Part shown: piece by piece, positions 13,301-24,330 of the stretch
How the letters are laid out: each line of letters opens with the position of its first letter
Position numbering within the stretch: the stretch's first letter is position 1
DNA from: Immersiella caudata
Lineage: Eukaryota; Ascomycota; Sordariomycetes; Sordariales; Lasiosphaeriaceae
Length of the DNA: 64,000 nucleotides
NCBI GenBank assembly: GCA_030512335.1
Contig: JAULSU010000003.1
Location: 3,844,001 to 3,908,000, forward strand
Direction of reading: 5' to 3'
Translations under genes and position numbers: made by a program
The notes under the pieces: generated by a model
The model's database searches: none
Told to the model about the DNA's origin: nothing
What the model saw: the letters and a program-made list of their open reading frames with translations, nothing else

Positions 13301-14887
13301 TAGAACGACTCGCAACGGTAGAGCACAAATGACCTCCAGAGAAAATCGCCCACCGACAGGTATTGGAGATTCAGCTTGGGTAGTGCTAGGGGGCGAGAGC
13401 CATCATAGTGGTCAGTCCGCCTGAGACTGGTCTCGAAGAGCGTCGCCTCATCAGGGAGAACGGTGAGGTCTCGAGCAGTCTCCTGGAAGGTCTTTCGCCG
13501 TTCAAAGGTAGATAGCAGAACTTCAATGAGAAACTTCCTGTCAACTGGCAGCTTGGCGGACTCAGGGTAGGCTGTCCTGAGCCCAAGGAATCCACAGAGC
13601 TGCTCGACTTCCGCGTCCGTCAGGGGCTCCAATAAACCCTCGAGCTCTGACCTCCTGTCTATTGCGCCATAGTTTGACAGAGCTAGAACCGTGAGTTTCT
13701 CTTTGAAGTTCTTTAGCGCAGTCCGCTGCAGCTTTGCTAGATCTGCGCAATGTCGGTCGTAAGCTTCTTCCCGGCTATGCTGGACGCCAGTCTGGTCGTC
13801 GACGGTGAAGTATGTGTAGTGTGAGAGAAGAGCGCAGAGATCTCGCGCAAGCCCGTTTGATTCGTCGTTGTAGAGCGGCGAGAGGTGGAGGGCGGGTAGG
13901 ATGTGGAGGTCCTTGAGAAGGGTGTTGACGTATTTCCTCGTCGGCAGCTGACTTTGGAGGTCAATCAAGAACTCCAGAAAGCGCTCGCAGTACAGGACGT
14001 GTTCTTTCTTCGCATTTTCGGCATAAAGAAGCGGCAGAAAGTCGAGGACGGAAGTGTAGAGCCAGGATCTTTCGAAGCGCAATCGCCCCTTCATAGCCTC
14101 ATCCGCTGCATCGTATCGTTTGGCGGAGGCCCTCCAAGCTTTCCTCAGCTGCACATGTGAGTCCAGCAGCTCATCACGTTTCTGCTCTGTCGACAGGTTA
14201 TGCCATGTTGAGATGGAAACAAGCGGAGCGCACTCTTTTCGTACTATGGCACAGTCCAGGCTCTGGAAGGCGAAGATGATGAAGAGGAGCACATTGGTTC
14301 GCACCGTCCATGATAAGGAGCCGTCAAGGCCCATGGAGAGAGTGCGTCGGAAAAGGTCTGAGAAATCGGCTGGGCGGTCGGCGAAGATGTCTGTGTCAAT
14401 ATGTGTGAGCAGCTGTGAACTCGGCCAACACCTTTGCGAAAGAAACACCTACCCCAGGTCTCCAAACGCTCCCTCCTTTTAGCATTGACAATCAGTACTA
14501 TCAGCAGAACGTGATAGTTGGATGAGTCCTCGCTGTAGCCAGGCCACAAGTAGCTGCGAGCAGGTCAGCGATGGCCCAGAGACAGAAGAGGCAGCAAGTT
14601 CCTATCAGCCCATACCTCTCCAGTGTCTGCAGGCCCTCCAAAACAAGCAATGACTTCAAAGGGAAGTCCTCCTTCTCCAGCGCATCCCATATCTCGCGCT
14701 TCAGCACGTCGTTCTTGACCTTGATGCGAGTAGAGCGCTTCGCCGTCTTCAGCCAGTGCTGCCGCGCGAGTGTCGCGAACTCGCTCTCCCCTTCAACATC
14801 GTCTGTCGTGGGCCGTTCCGGCCCTGCAGCCGGTCGCGCAGCGCCGCTGCTCTTTGCACTGCTCTTGACTCTCTTCGCGGGCGGCAT
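10392..14887 (-). CDS. Aquarius-type intron-binding RNA helicase (Cwf11; 4 exons, 1439 aa)
   Basis: SF1 Upf1-like RNA helicase of the spliceosome (human AQR, S. pombe Cwf11), which contacts the intron upstream of the branch site. Exons on the minus strand: 14887-14616, 14553-14453, 14390-10923, 10870-10392. The junctions restore the family-like strings YLWPGY and WDIFADRP, and later EQNDYIILSL. The N-terminal half is the helical aquarius domain. The helicase core has Walker A GPPGTGKT near residue 834, a DExx-like EEAAQ near 1072, motif V/VI-like DKYQGEQND and VALSRAR, and ends in an acidic Glu-rich tail. The length matches the family's ~1400-1500 aa. The ATG at 14887 (MPPAKRVK) is preferred to one 18 codons upstream because the basic MPPAKR start is family-like. 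The gene diverges from THO1, another mRNA-processing factor, 362 bp away. Confidence 0.92.
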
Positions 14888-15249
14888 CGTGGCTGTTGTT
14901 GTCGCGTTTCGCACCCGGCGGTCGATGCGCGCTGCTTGCATGAATTTTACCAGTCAGAAGCGACCTGGTTCTTGACAGCCCGCGGCCCGCAGCCTTGCAT
15001 GAGCACCCACGCTACCGCAAGCTTGTAACCCCACCCAATTGCAGGGTCTAGCTCGGCAAGCAAGCGCCACAACGTCTGCTGGGGTACTTTTCTGTCAGCC
15101 TCGTCGCGGCTTTGCTTCGCAACGAAACCAATCTTCTGGAGCAGCTTTCGTTGCCAGACAGAAATTCAAACTGCCACCTCCGCCATCACCACAGAGCGAT
15201 TGATGATAGCAAAACCGTTCTCGTCACCGATTCAAAAGGGCGACCCACG
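14888..15249. promoter_or_regulatory. Shared promoter between AQR and THO1 genes
   Basis: This 362-bp gap separates two divergent start codons, so it must carry both promoters and both leaders. No TATA box or repeated motif was found. In-frame ATGs at 14941 (minus strand), and upstream sense codons on the plus strand, show that part of it is open in the coding frames. Confidence 0.6.
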
Positions 15250-17883
15250 ATGCCTTCCGCCGCCGACAACAGCCATGGCATCGACGCCGTTGCCACGTTT
15301 AACGACTTCCTCGACGACCTGCTCTCGCGCGCCGAACATGTCAAGCAAACAGCATCGCTGGAGCCGCCACTCGATAAGTCTAGCTTCGATGATATTCCGG
15401 CGAAAGTGAGCCAGATCCTGGGCCACGAGGACACCCCAGTGGATGATTCGGCCAACGCGAAGATGGACAATGCCGACGCGAAGCAAGACGTTGTTGACCC
15501 GAAGCGGACACAGCGATTTGCGATACTCGAAACGGCGGTTCGCGACACGTTCAGCAAGCTCATTGTGAGTCACAATTGTGGTGGCCGCATCGTGCATGGA
15601 GGCTCACCGAAACTAGGCGACAACATCAATCGACTCCCCGGCTTTCGCCAAGGTCTGGAACCTGTTCGACATCCTAGCAATTTTCTCCGATGCCGAGCAA
15701 TGCGAACCTGGCCTGCTGTTCTGGCTTGTTGAGGAGTTGCTAGACAGCCAGACCATTGCGGGCTGCCGCAAGGTCTTTGACTACCTCGAGTCTCGTCGCG
15801 AGCGCATCACGGCAAAGCATTTTAAGCAAAAGAAGCTAGTCATCCTACGCACGTGCAATGACCTTTTGAGGCGCCTTTCGAGAACCTTAGACCCAGCATT
15901 CTGCGGCCGGGTCTTTATTTTCATGTTTCAATGCTTCCCCCTTGGAGATAAAAGCTCTGTGAACTTGAGGGGTGAGTACCACGTCGAAAACGTCACCACG
16001 TTCGACCCGGGGCCAGCTTCCACCGAAGATGGCCCGGATAAGATGGACGTGGATACGGACGACAAAAGCAAGAAGCAGCAGCGGGGAGAGAAAGAAAAGG
16101 AGAAAGTTCTGGACCCTGATGAGCTCTACCCTATCTTCTGGCCTCTGCAGGAAAGCTTCAACCAGCCCAAGAAGCTCTTTGACCCGTCACATTTTGCCGC
16201 ATTCAAGGCTGGCCTCGAGTCGACCCTGGCTGTATTCCAGGCTATCCAACCGGAACAGCCGTCTCGCTCTCGAGAGAAGCCTGAAAAGCAAATCGAGGAG
16301 AACAGCGAGAGCCTGAAGCGCAAACGCGATGACAAGGGTGACGAGTTGGCTGGGGGATTCAACCCCAAATATCTGACAAGTCGAGATCTGTTTGGGCTCG
16401 AGGTGAGTACTGTACGAGCTACGCCCTCAACAATTTCCTAACCCTGCCCAGATCAGCGACATCGCATTTCGTAGGAACATTCTCATCCAGGCGCTGATTG
16501 TCATGGAATTTCTGCTGGGATTTTCTCCCGCCGCAAAGGAAAAGCTGAGCAACATCGCAACACCCAACAAGTCCGTCATGTATTCGGACCACAAACTCAG
16601 CGAAGAGGACACCGAATGGGTGACAAAGACGAAGAAACTGGTCGAGAAGCAACTTAAGACGGGCTCGCTCGAGGCTTCGTATTTTCACCGAGTGGTTGAC
16701 ACTGTCGTCCGCCGAGACAAAAATTGGGTGCGATGGAAGATAGAGAATTGCCCGCCCATTGAGCGTCCCATGGTGTCACCCGAAGACTTCACCGAAGCAA
16801 GGCGCTCAGCAAACAAGCTGACAGCGATCAAACGGCTACGGGCAACCCCGATGGGGTCACTCCCCCTCGATTTCCTCGACGATGGTGATGAGGGGGAGGC
16901 CATGGAACAGTTCAAGGCCCCAGATCGGTACCATCTCCCAGAGCTGGCAAGTTTCAAGCGAGGGATTGCCGATGATGACTTTGAAATCGAGATGCCCACA
17001 AACAACGCGACGAAAGCCGCTGCAATCGAAGGCAAAGCTAGCAAATCATGGAGGGCTCTAAGAATTGCTAGCAAATGCAAGCTTGCGGTATTTGACAAGA
17101 TCGAGAGCGACGACAAGATTGATGCCATCTTCGAGGAGAATATGGCTGCAGACTCCGAGGACAACGTGGATGGACCCCCTGAGGATGCTGTCTTCCCTGA
17201 CGACCGAAGGCCAATCATTATCGTAGATGCGTCTGATCACAGTGGTCGACATGTCTCTCAACTCACATCAGAACTCGTCACGAAGCATCCAGGCGTGTTT
17301 ACCAAAGTAGCACCCCACATTACTCGCAAGCCTGAGGAAGATGATTCCAGGGGCGATAATCATTTTGTCGACACCCAAGCCTTCAACTTGATGCGTGATG
17401 GAGATCAACTACTCGCCTTCACAGAAAGCATGGACAACTGCTGGGGTATCAGCAGGAGGTTGATAGACTCGATCGCCGAGAGTGGCAGGATTCCTGTTGC
17501 TGTGATGGATCGAGATGTAAGAGCAGAGCCATGCCCAAACCTCGTACAGACGACTAACCATCAAGCAGGGGGTGCAACAGGTCAAAGACTTTGGATTCAC
17601 GGCTCGGTTCATTTTCATTCAGCCACCAGAGCCAAGGGTACTTGAAACACGCCTGAAAGAGGATGGTCTCGGCGACGAGAAAGTCAAGGAAGCTATCAAG
17701 ATGGCGGCCGAGCTATCGGAACACTCAGCTACTCCCGGTTTCTACGACTCGGTGGTAGATGGTGATCTCAACTTGTTGGAGTCTGCCATATTCGGCGCCG
17801 CTCTCAACGGCGTAGCAGCAACGACCGAGGAGGCGGCAGCTGGTGATGTCACGATGGAGGACGCAGAAGCAAAAGCGGCATGA
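15250..17883 (+). CDS. THO complex subunit 1 (Hpr1) with C-terminal guanylate-kinase-like domain (826 aa)
   Basis: Nuclear THO/TREX subunit coupling transcription to mRNP assembly and export. Exons: 15250-15564, 15617-16402, 16452-17516, 17569-17883; every intron is phase 0 and 48-52 nt. The efThoc1 domain covers about residues 60-560, including WNLFDILAIFSDAEQ and LLFWLVEELLDS after the first junction, and NRTL-type helices after the second. From about residue 618 to 790 the sequence resembles guanylate kinase: it has RPIIIVDA at the P-loop position, ITRKPEED, NHFVDTQAF, a GISRRLI segment, GVQQVKDFG and FIFIQPPEPRVLETRL. The P-loop glycines and lysine are missing (DASDHSGRH), so kinase activity is unlikely. 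The tail is Ala/Glu-rich. THO1 identity is firm; the guanylate-kinase reading is by motif order. The fusion may be general in Pezizomycotina. Confidence 0.88.
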
Positions 17884-18045
17884 GACTGGATCCAACATAC
17901 AGCAACTTCAACGACATGAACGATGATGCAAGTAGCAAGGGTTGGAACAAATGATACGCTACATTTTTCTTCTTCCCTAATCTCCCATAATAAACCTGGG
18001 AGCCCCGGTCATACCCAAGGGAGAAACCCATCAGCATAGTGCCCA

Positions 18046-18633
18046 TCAAGCCCGCTCAAGCGGCTCGAAGGCATCAGTCACTGCTTTGGCCTTCGCCTTG
18101 ACTTCCCCACCATAATCCACCGGTGCCAACCCCATCATAGGTAGCATCGGGCTACCATCCTGAAGCATCATCTCAACAGTTGCTGTGCGGGTAACCACGT
18201 CTTTCATATGTTCACGAGCCTTTTCCGGATCAGGGGCTAGAGACGGACATCGTGAGCCTTGGGGTACCATAGAAGTGGAAGACAACGGCACTCACCCCCA
18301 TGGCTGTTACGATAGGCGGGAATCTGCTCCGGGTGGCGGACAGGGCGGCCCGCCACAACGTTGTCAATCTCAGAAAGTATGTATTTGGTACGCATCACGA
18401 AGTCCCTGCGCTCGCCCGGTCAGTTTCTATTCTGGATTCCTGAGGGGTTGGCTAGAAGAAGGCCTAGGAGAAAATGCAAGATGTGGTAGAGAGTCGGGTG
18501 CCGGTTAGACGGATCTCGCATCTGCGGGTGTGCAGTGAGAGCCTGCCACCAGATCCTCCAGCTTGGACTCGATGTCTTGGCGGATCTCGAGGCTGGGGAG
18601 GGGAGGGTGCTAGGATTCTACAGCGCCTGGCAT
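18046..18633 (-). pseudogene. Probable decayed small gene, family not recognised
   Basis: The minus strand shows coding-like sequence split by several lesions. It starts at an ATG at 18633 (MPGAVES) and hits TAG at 18612-18610. The same frame then gives LEIRQDIESKLEDLVAGSHC up to a stop near 18509. From about 18520 a different frame gives HPTLYHILHFLLGLLLANPS, which ends at TGA 18422-18420. The same frame continues into MRTKYILSEIDNVVAGRPVR, then a canonical intron 18295-18237 (GTGAGT..CTAG), and a last exon from 18236 to TGA 18048-18046 ending AFEPLERA. No GT-AG intron of normal length removes the lesions. Either this is a pseudogene, or my frame reading misses unusual splicing or a sequence error. 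It is tail to tail with THO1, 162 bp away. Confidence 0.5.
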
Positions 18634-20212
18634 TTTGGTTGCTTCGTCGTCTAAGAGGTGCAGTGGCGGTTTGCGTGAGAGGATTACAAAAGCACGGCGC
18701 AAAGATGGAGTCTGGTCGATATAAAGACGTCGAATACCAAGATTTATGTCAACATCAACCAACCACACTGACGCGTCCGTAATGTTCTATCAAACCCACA
18801 ACCCCCGAGCCCCCTTGTGGGTCATTGCTTTTGCTATTTTCGTGTTGTGATAGAAAGGGGACGTTGATGCGATGTCTGGTGCCGAACATTGATACCACTA
18901 GCCAAAAAAAGGCTCACAGCATTCCTACCTCAGTCAATTCGAGTGTTTTGATGCTCTCTGTATTTATTCAGAGTCGAAAATGTCGCCACAAACTCACGAG
19001 ATATCAGCGCGTGATGTAGAATAGTGCGGTGGGGAACTAAGCGTACCTACTGGGCCGATCGATGACACTGCGACTCCAACCGCGATCAGGGTACTCGGGA
19101 CCACGCTAAACCCCATTGGGAATGGGCTTGCATGACTGACGTTGTCAAGCTTCCCTACCTACTTGGAGCCTCTCACAAATGAGCTACACAGTAATGAACA
19201 GAGACACGGCGAGAAGGAAAACCTAACTGTTGTCGTTAGGGGTTTTGCTCCCACCCATAAGCATGAAACCGTGATAGTATGTCCGACCCGCAGGCAGAAT
19301 GAACTCCTCACGGAAAGCTCCGAAGACGGAGGACATGAACGTTCAGCTCGTCATCATCGAGCTGGTGTTACGAGACCTTGCGGCACCACGCCTAGAGACT
19401 CGAGAGTTGGCACGCGCTGAACAAACGGTGCATCCACACCTCGGTACCGAATTTCCTAGATGTATGATGACATGAAAAATCGATGCAGGGCGTTGATTGC
19501 TTGGCTTCCTCATGATCTGAGCAGGCACTCCAACAAAGAACATTTCGGGTAGGGTAGGAACATCCAACGAACGCCCGATTTAGCGCACCTTCCTATGCTG
19601 CAATCCCCCACACCCTCTCTTCATGATTGTCTTTGCAGCGGGGTTTGCGTTGCTCCGCTCAGCTCAACTACCTACCAGCCGCTCATTCGACTGAGTGTAC
19701 GATGAGGATCATACATTCCATCCCAACTCTTGCACTTATCGCCCCAGACTGCAGTGTCGTCCCAGAACTGGCCTTTCACTAAGCACCTTGATGACGAGTC
19801 CACCTCATCCCCAGCGCGACCTTTTCAGCCCTGTTCCCTCCATTGGGCCTGCTCAGCCCCGGATGCAAATCCCTCGGCAGAACCAACTGTCTCGGAATAT
19901 ACCCGTCCCAATTCACATTCAACACGTCGTGGTTTAATTGTTTTATACCGAGCGAGGGACTATCCTCTTGTTGAGCGACTTTTAGGGGACGCGGATGTCT
20001 CCGACTTCAAAACCACACCACTATCACCGTTGAACCCACCAGTTTTGGAGTCACCATCCTAGCGCCCCAAGGATTTTGTATCTGTTCAATATCACCTCAC
20101 CGAGTAAATCAATCAACGACCAACATACGCCCTCCAAATTGTTTTCGAACTGGAGACCTCACGGTCAGCTCACCCTGGCCGCAATTCATCAACGGCAAGA
20201 CCTCTGCTGTCC
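18634..20212. other. Intergenic region of 1.6 kb
   Basis: Only short overlapping frames are present. The right part should hold the promoter and leader of the RING/LON gene; CT-rich stretches lie before its ATG. No RNA gene, repeat or second gene was recognised. Confidence 0.5.
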
Positions 20213-21973
20213 ATGTCCTCTCACCAAGACAGCGAGGCGGGCACAGCAACCCTGGCAACCTCTGCCAGCAGCATAGCCGGCGACAGCCATGGCGACATAC
20301 GCACCAACGATGCATCTTTTGATGGGAGGAAGCTCTCGCCGGAGCAGATCCGCCAGGTCATTCGTCTGATTCAGTGTCCAGTCTGCTCGCTCCCGCTCAA
20401 AGATCCCTACACCTTGCCCTGCGGGGGAGCCATATGCAAACGATGTCTCCCGGGGCCACACCAGCGAGCTGATATATCCTTCTTTGCGACTTCAGATAGG
20501 TTGCAGGGCATATGGTGCCCTGTCCCTGGATGCGGCAAGGAGCATGCATTCGGGGACTGCGGCCCTGATGTGGCCGTGGGAAGGATCATCGATATCATCA
20601 GCGCCAAACTAGGTAACGAGCTGGACATGGCACCGGCAAGTAAGGTGACCACGCATATCAGCGTTAAGGACAGCTGGGTGGAGGCGGGGGTGCCGACATT
20701 GAGGACTCCAGAGATGAGGTCGATGCTGGTGAGTGGAGGAAGGGTGCTCGCAGCGTACGTGATGGCGAAAGAGGGAGATCTCGAGTACGATGCCGAGGTC
20801 ACCTATGGTCCAGCTACGGAGGATCAGGCTACCTGCGATGCCCGACTTTTATCAGCCCTTAAGGAAGGGGCAAGGGCAGAAGCGGATTGCCAGATATGCT
20901 ACGCGCTCTTTTACGATCCTGTCACAACGCCATGTGGTCATACGTTTTGCAGATCATGCCTCCAGCGGGTGCTCGACCATGCTAGGTATTGTGCGGTATG
21001 CCGACGTCCACTGACGATACAGCCGGTGGCATACCCGGAAAGCTCCTCGTCGAATCAACTGCTGACGAAGATGATCACATACTTTTGGGCGGACCTGTTG
21101 GACGAACGGAGGAGGGCGGTCATCATGGAAAGGATCAGCGATGGAAACAGAGAGTATGACATTGCTGTCTTCATCTGCACCTTATCCTTTCCCTCAATGC
21201 CTACCTTCTTGCACGTTTTCGAAGCGAGGTATCGACTTATGATCCGCCGGGCACTCGAGGGAGACCGAACCTTTGGCATGGTCCTTGGTAGTGAAGAGGG
21301 CTTCATGAAAGTGGGGACAGTCCTTCGCATTGTGAACGTGGAGTTTTTCGCGGATGGGCGCAGCCTTCTCGAGACAGTCGGCGTTTCAAGGTTTCGAATA
21401 CTGGACCATGGAACGCTGGACGGATACGTCGTCGCGAAGATTGAGAAGATCAACGATATCAGCATGGCGGAGGAGGAGGAACTTGAAGCATTCGATATCC
21501 GGGCTGGTCGGAGCAGGGAGAATAGCGTCTCCGGCGAGCCTGAGCCTAGGAGCACCACACCACCACCAACAGCCCTCAGGGTTCCCACCAGCCATGAGGA
21601 AATTGCGAGAATGCCTACGAGAGACCTGATGGAGTTTGGGAAGGCCTTTGTAAGTCGGATGCGGGAGCAAAGCGCGGATTGGCTTCAGGCTCGCAGGTTT
21701 ACGATCTACGGAGAGTGTCCTGATGACCCGGCCCGGTTCCCGTGGTGGCTAGCTAGCATGCTGCCAGTCCGAGAGACGGAAAAGTACCGCTTGTTAAGCA
21801 CGACGAGCGTTCGGGAGAGGTTGAAAATTTGCTGCGGTTGGATACTAGAATGGCAAGAAGCTACCTGGTATGTCTCACATTTTGTCAAACCTCTTCGGTT
21901 CCTTTTGGTTCGCAGGTGGTTCACGTTTGCGGGGAGCAAGGTGTACCGTGGTAGCCCTCGACGTCCTCGCTGA
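20213..21973 (+). CDS. LON-domain and RING-finger E3 ubiquitin ligase (LONRF type)
   Basis: Probable ubiquitin ligase. Residues 53-79 carry a first, incomplete RING-like cysteine set (CPVCSLPLKDPYTLPCGGAI then CKRC). Residues ~226-267 are a full C3HC4 RING (CQIC, TPCGHTFCRSC, CAVCRRP). From about residue 317 to 560 runs the Lon protease N-terminal (LON substrate-binding) domain, with FPSMPTFLHVFEARYRLMIR. There is no Lon ATPase or protease part, as expected for LONRF proteins. The start at 20213 is the first ATG of the frame. The simplest reading is a single exon of 586 aa. A 48-nt stretch at 21868-21915 has GTATGT and CGCAG ends and is a multiple of three, so splicing would give a 570-aa protein in the same frame. 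Substrates cannot be inferred. Confidence 0.88.
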   Translation: MSSHQDSEAGTATLATSASSIAGDSHGDIRTNDASFDGRKLSPEQIRQVIRLIQCPVCSLPLKDPYTLPCGGAICKRCLPGPHQRADISFFATSDRLQGIWCPVPGCGKEHAFGDCGPDVAVGRIIDIISAKLGNELDMAPASKVTTHISVKDSWVEAGVPTLRTPEMRSMLVSGGRVLAAYVMAKEGDLEYDAEVTYGPATEDQATCDARLLSALKEGARAEADCQICYALFYDPVTTPCGHTFCRSCLQRVLDHARYCAVCRRPLTIQPVAYPESSSSNQLLTKMITYFWADLLDERRRAVIMERISDGNREYDIAVFICTLSFPSMPTFLHVFEARYRLMIRRALEGDRTFGMVLGSEEGFMKVGTVLRIVNVEFFADGRSLLETVGVSRFRILDHGTLDGYVVAKIEKINDISMAEEEELEAFDIRAGRSRENSVSGEPEPRSTTPPPTALRVPTSHEEIARMPTRDLMEFGKAFVSRMREQSADWLQARRFTIYGECPDDPARFPWWLASMLPVRETEKYRLLSTTSVRERLKICCGWILEWQEATWYVSHFVKPLRFLLVRRWFTFAGSKVYRGSPRRPR

Positions 21974-23010
21974 TAGTATGGTCCCTCAGATCGGCATTTG
22001 TTGACGTTCGGGCACCCAGGTCTCTTTCATCTTGCGTGTTAATGTGATTTGGGGCTGCGTTACCGCGTCGAGTTACTCGGATTGCTCACTGCATTGGCGG
22101 TTGGGAGCATAAATTGGAAGGATCCCTGATCAATTTTCATCGCATTCCCACATACGGAGGATACCACCTTGCTTTACGTTTTCCTTGTTTGTAGGTAACC
22201 TTGCATGGGCGGGTCTGGATTTGCTAGACTGCAGATAGCCTTGAGTTGAATATGCCGCTGAGCTCACTTGGATGCGGCTGTCTAGTATGTGACGTATCTT
22301 TTTTCTAATGGGCCACTCGGCAATTCAGATACCGTGAGAAGTAGGTAGAGCAATGTACGTGGGAAGCGCTGCTGAAGGAGGTGAGCGACGGGTGGTGCCA
22401 GCAACCCGCGATATCTGTTCCCGCTATGTATGACACTGATGAGTTCCTCAGCTAGGAAACCAAGACAAACATCACCGGCAAACATCCGCCTTTCTTCTCC
22501 ATCACAGCCGCTCTGCGCCCTCCTTGCCATCTCAAATCACAGGTACCCCATCAGCACCAGTCCAACTGAACCATAACCTGCATATTACATCCCACAAGAA
22601 CAGAACTCATCAAGGATCAATACAACACCCCACCCACCCCTTGTTAACATATCAGAAAATTTATCCGTACCAACATCTCAGCGACCACAACTTTTGTTCA
22701 TTTCATGTTCCGCTGTCCATGCCGTTTTCCATTTCCATTTCCATGCCCGCCCATTCGCCGCCCTATTAAATCCTAAGGTAATATCGCGTATGCGTAGGCA
22801 AGTACCTAAGTGGTGCTAGTGTCATGAAGTATCCAGTATTAGATAAGTCTCGATCGACGTATCGTATCGTATCGTGCCAACTCCAATTCCTCTCCTTTTT
22901 GTTTCTTCCCCTGTGCGCCTCGCTTTCGAATTGTCCCCCCCCCCCTTCAAGAAAGTTACCACGTCTCTGGAGCGTATTAACACTCAACCCTAAAAGGGGT
23001 TTAGGTTCGT
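21974..23010. other. Convergent intergenic region, 3' UTRs
   Basis: This lies between the 3' ends of the LONRF and INSIG genes. No coding frame with credible composition was seen. A poly-C run of ten bases sits at about 22936-22945. No RNA gene was recognised. Confidence 0.5.
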
Positions 23011-24330
23011 TCACCTAACACCCGCCCACCTCCCCCTCCCGGCTGCCTCGGAATTCAGTGCCAGCCTCCTCCCTATATTCCCGAAACACACACAACTGCA
23101 AAACAACACGCTCAACATCCATATCCCCATCTCCACCGTCTCCTGGCTCGCCAACCCCCCCAGCGCCTCCCTCCCCGCCGTTCCCGTCGTCCCATTCCCC
23201 ACCATCCCGCTCCCCAACACCCCCGCCGGAGCAGGCATCATCTCCGGATTCAAACTCATCAGCACCGCGGAACCCGCTAGGCCAACCGCAGCAGAGAGCA
23301 AAAACCCCGGCTTGGATCTATCGATGAGGTACCATAAAAACGGGTTTGCCAGCGCCAGCGTGAGCGAGACCTGCATGGTCGAAGTCCAGGGTAGTTTACG
23401 AATCGCAAACACAATCCCCACAAACGCACCAATGCCGCGCACGACGAGGGCCCAGTCCGCCTCGGGCGCGGCGCCTTCCTTGGTGGCGACGAGTCCTTCG
23501 TTGCCAGAAGATACGGGGGAATTGGGACCTTTGCGCAGGGGGATTCTTCGTCGTTGGGAGGAAGAGGGGGACCGACGGCGGCCAAAGGTATCTTCCCAGA
23601 CGCGGTCGAACCAGGGGAGGAGAGAGCCGAGGGCTACGCCGGAGAGGCCCCAGAAGGTGAGGTAGCGCCAGTCGAGGGAGGGGGAGGAGTCGGGGTGGAG
23701 ATGTTTGAAGGCGGAGAGGTTTTGGCGGGAGGGCAGACGCGTGACGAGGATGCCGTAGCCTACGCCGAGGGCGAAGAGGAGGGTGGCGCGGAGGAGCAGG
23801 GAAGAGGCGAGGGCGGTGCGGGAAGGGGCACCGCTGTAGGTGGGCGTGGTTGGGGAGTGGGGGGCACCGAAGTAGGAGGAGCGACGTGGGGCGGAGGAGC
23901 GGTCTTTCATGAGCTTGTAAGTTTCTTCGTCGACGCCGGTGGGTTTGGCGGGGGTTTCGGCGCCGGTGCCCCAGGGGGTGGTAGCGAGGTCGTCGGCGCG
24001 CTCGTCGAAGGAGCCGGGGCGGTCGCGGCCGGGGGTGGTGGGCGCGTAGATTCCGAAGAGGGTGGACGAGGTAAGATTCATGAAGGACGTGACGCGGCTG
24101 AGGGAGTCGGCATCAGGGGTGGGTACATCGCGTTTCTGCTGTTGTTGCTGCTGCCAGCGGGGGTCGAGGAAGCGGAGGTCGTTTGCGCTGATTTGGGGGG
24201 TCGTTGGAGCCGAGTCCTCGTCGGGGGGCGTCGCGTTGGTGAAGTTGAGGTTGAAGGGGCGCCGGGGAATTGGGCGGAAGATGCGAGGCCCAGGGTCGCC
24301 TTCTTCCCCTTCCCTTTTTGGTGAGTCCAT
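23011..24330 (-). CDS. INSIG-domain membrane protein (single exon, 439 aa)
   Basis: Fungal homologue of insulin-induced proteins, ER membrane proteins that regulate HMG-CoA reductase (S. pombe Ins1) and so sterol synthesis. The first ~165 residues are disordered, rich in Pro, Ser and Thr, with a short Gln run and several SP/TP sites that could be phosphorylated. About six hydrophobic segments follow, near residues 170-195, 222-240, 293-315, 322-340, 345-363 and 405-425. They include LLFALGVGYGILVTRLP and WYLIDRSKPGFLLSAAVGL, which fit the INSIG fold. A long loop with basic residues (FGRRRSPSSSQRRR) lies between the second and third segments. The ATG at 24330 opens the only long frame. A 13-bp tandem array sits just upstream. 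The family is confident; the specific target in this species is inferred. Confidence 0.85.
   Translation of the reverse strand: MDSPKREGEEGDPGPRIFRPIPRRPFNLNFTNATPPDEDSAPTTPQISANDLRFLDPRWQQQQQQKRDVPTPDADSLSRVTSFMNLTSSTLFGIYAPTTPGRDRPGSFDERADDLATTPWGTGAETPAKPTGVDEETYKLMKDRSSAPRRSSYFGAPHSPTTPTYSGAPSRTALASSLLLRATLLFALGVGYGILVTRLPSRQNLSAFKHLHPDSSPSLDWRYLTFWGLSGVALGSLLPWFDRVWEDTFGRRRSPSSSQRRRIPLRKGPNSPVSSGNEGLVATKEGAAPEADWALVVRGIGAFVGIVFAIRKLPWTSTMQVSLTLALANPFLWYLIDRSKPGFLLSAAVGLAGSAVLMSLNPEMMPAPAGVLGSGMVGNGTTGTAGREALGGLASQETVEMGIWMLSVLFCSCVCFGNIGRRLALNSEAAGRGRWAGVR

Noticed and set aside
23554..24324. 256-codon Gly/Glu-rich plus-strand frame
   Set aside because: Antisense shadow of the INSIG protein's Pro/Ser/Thr-rich exon.
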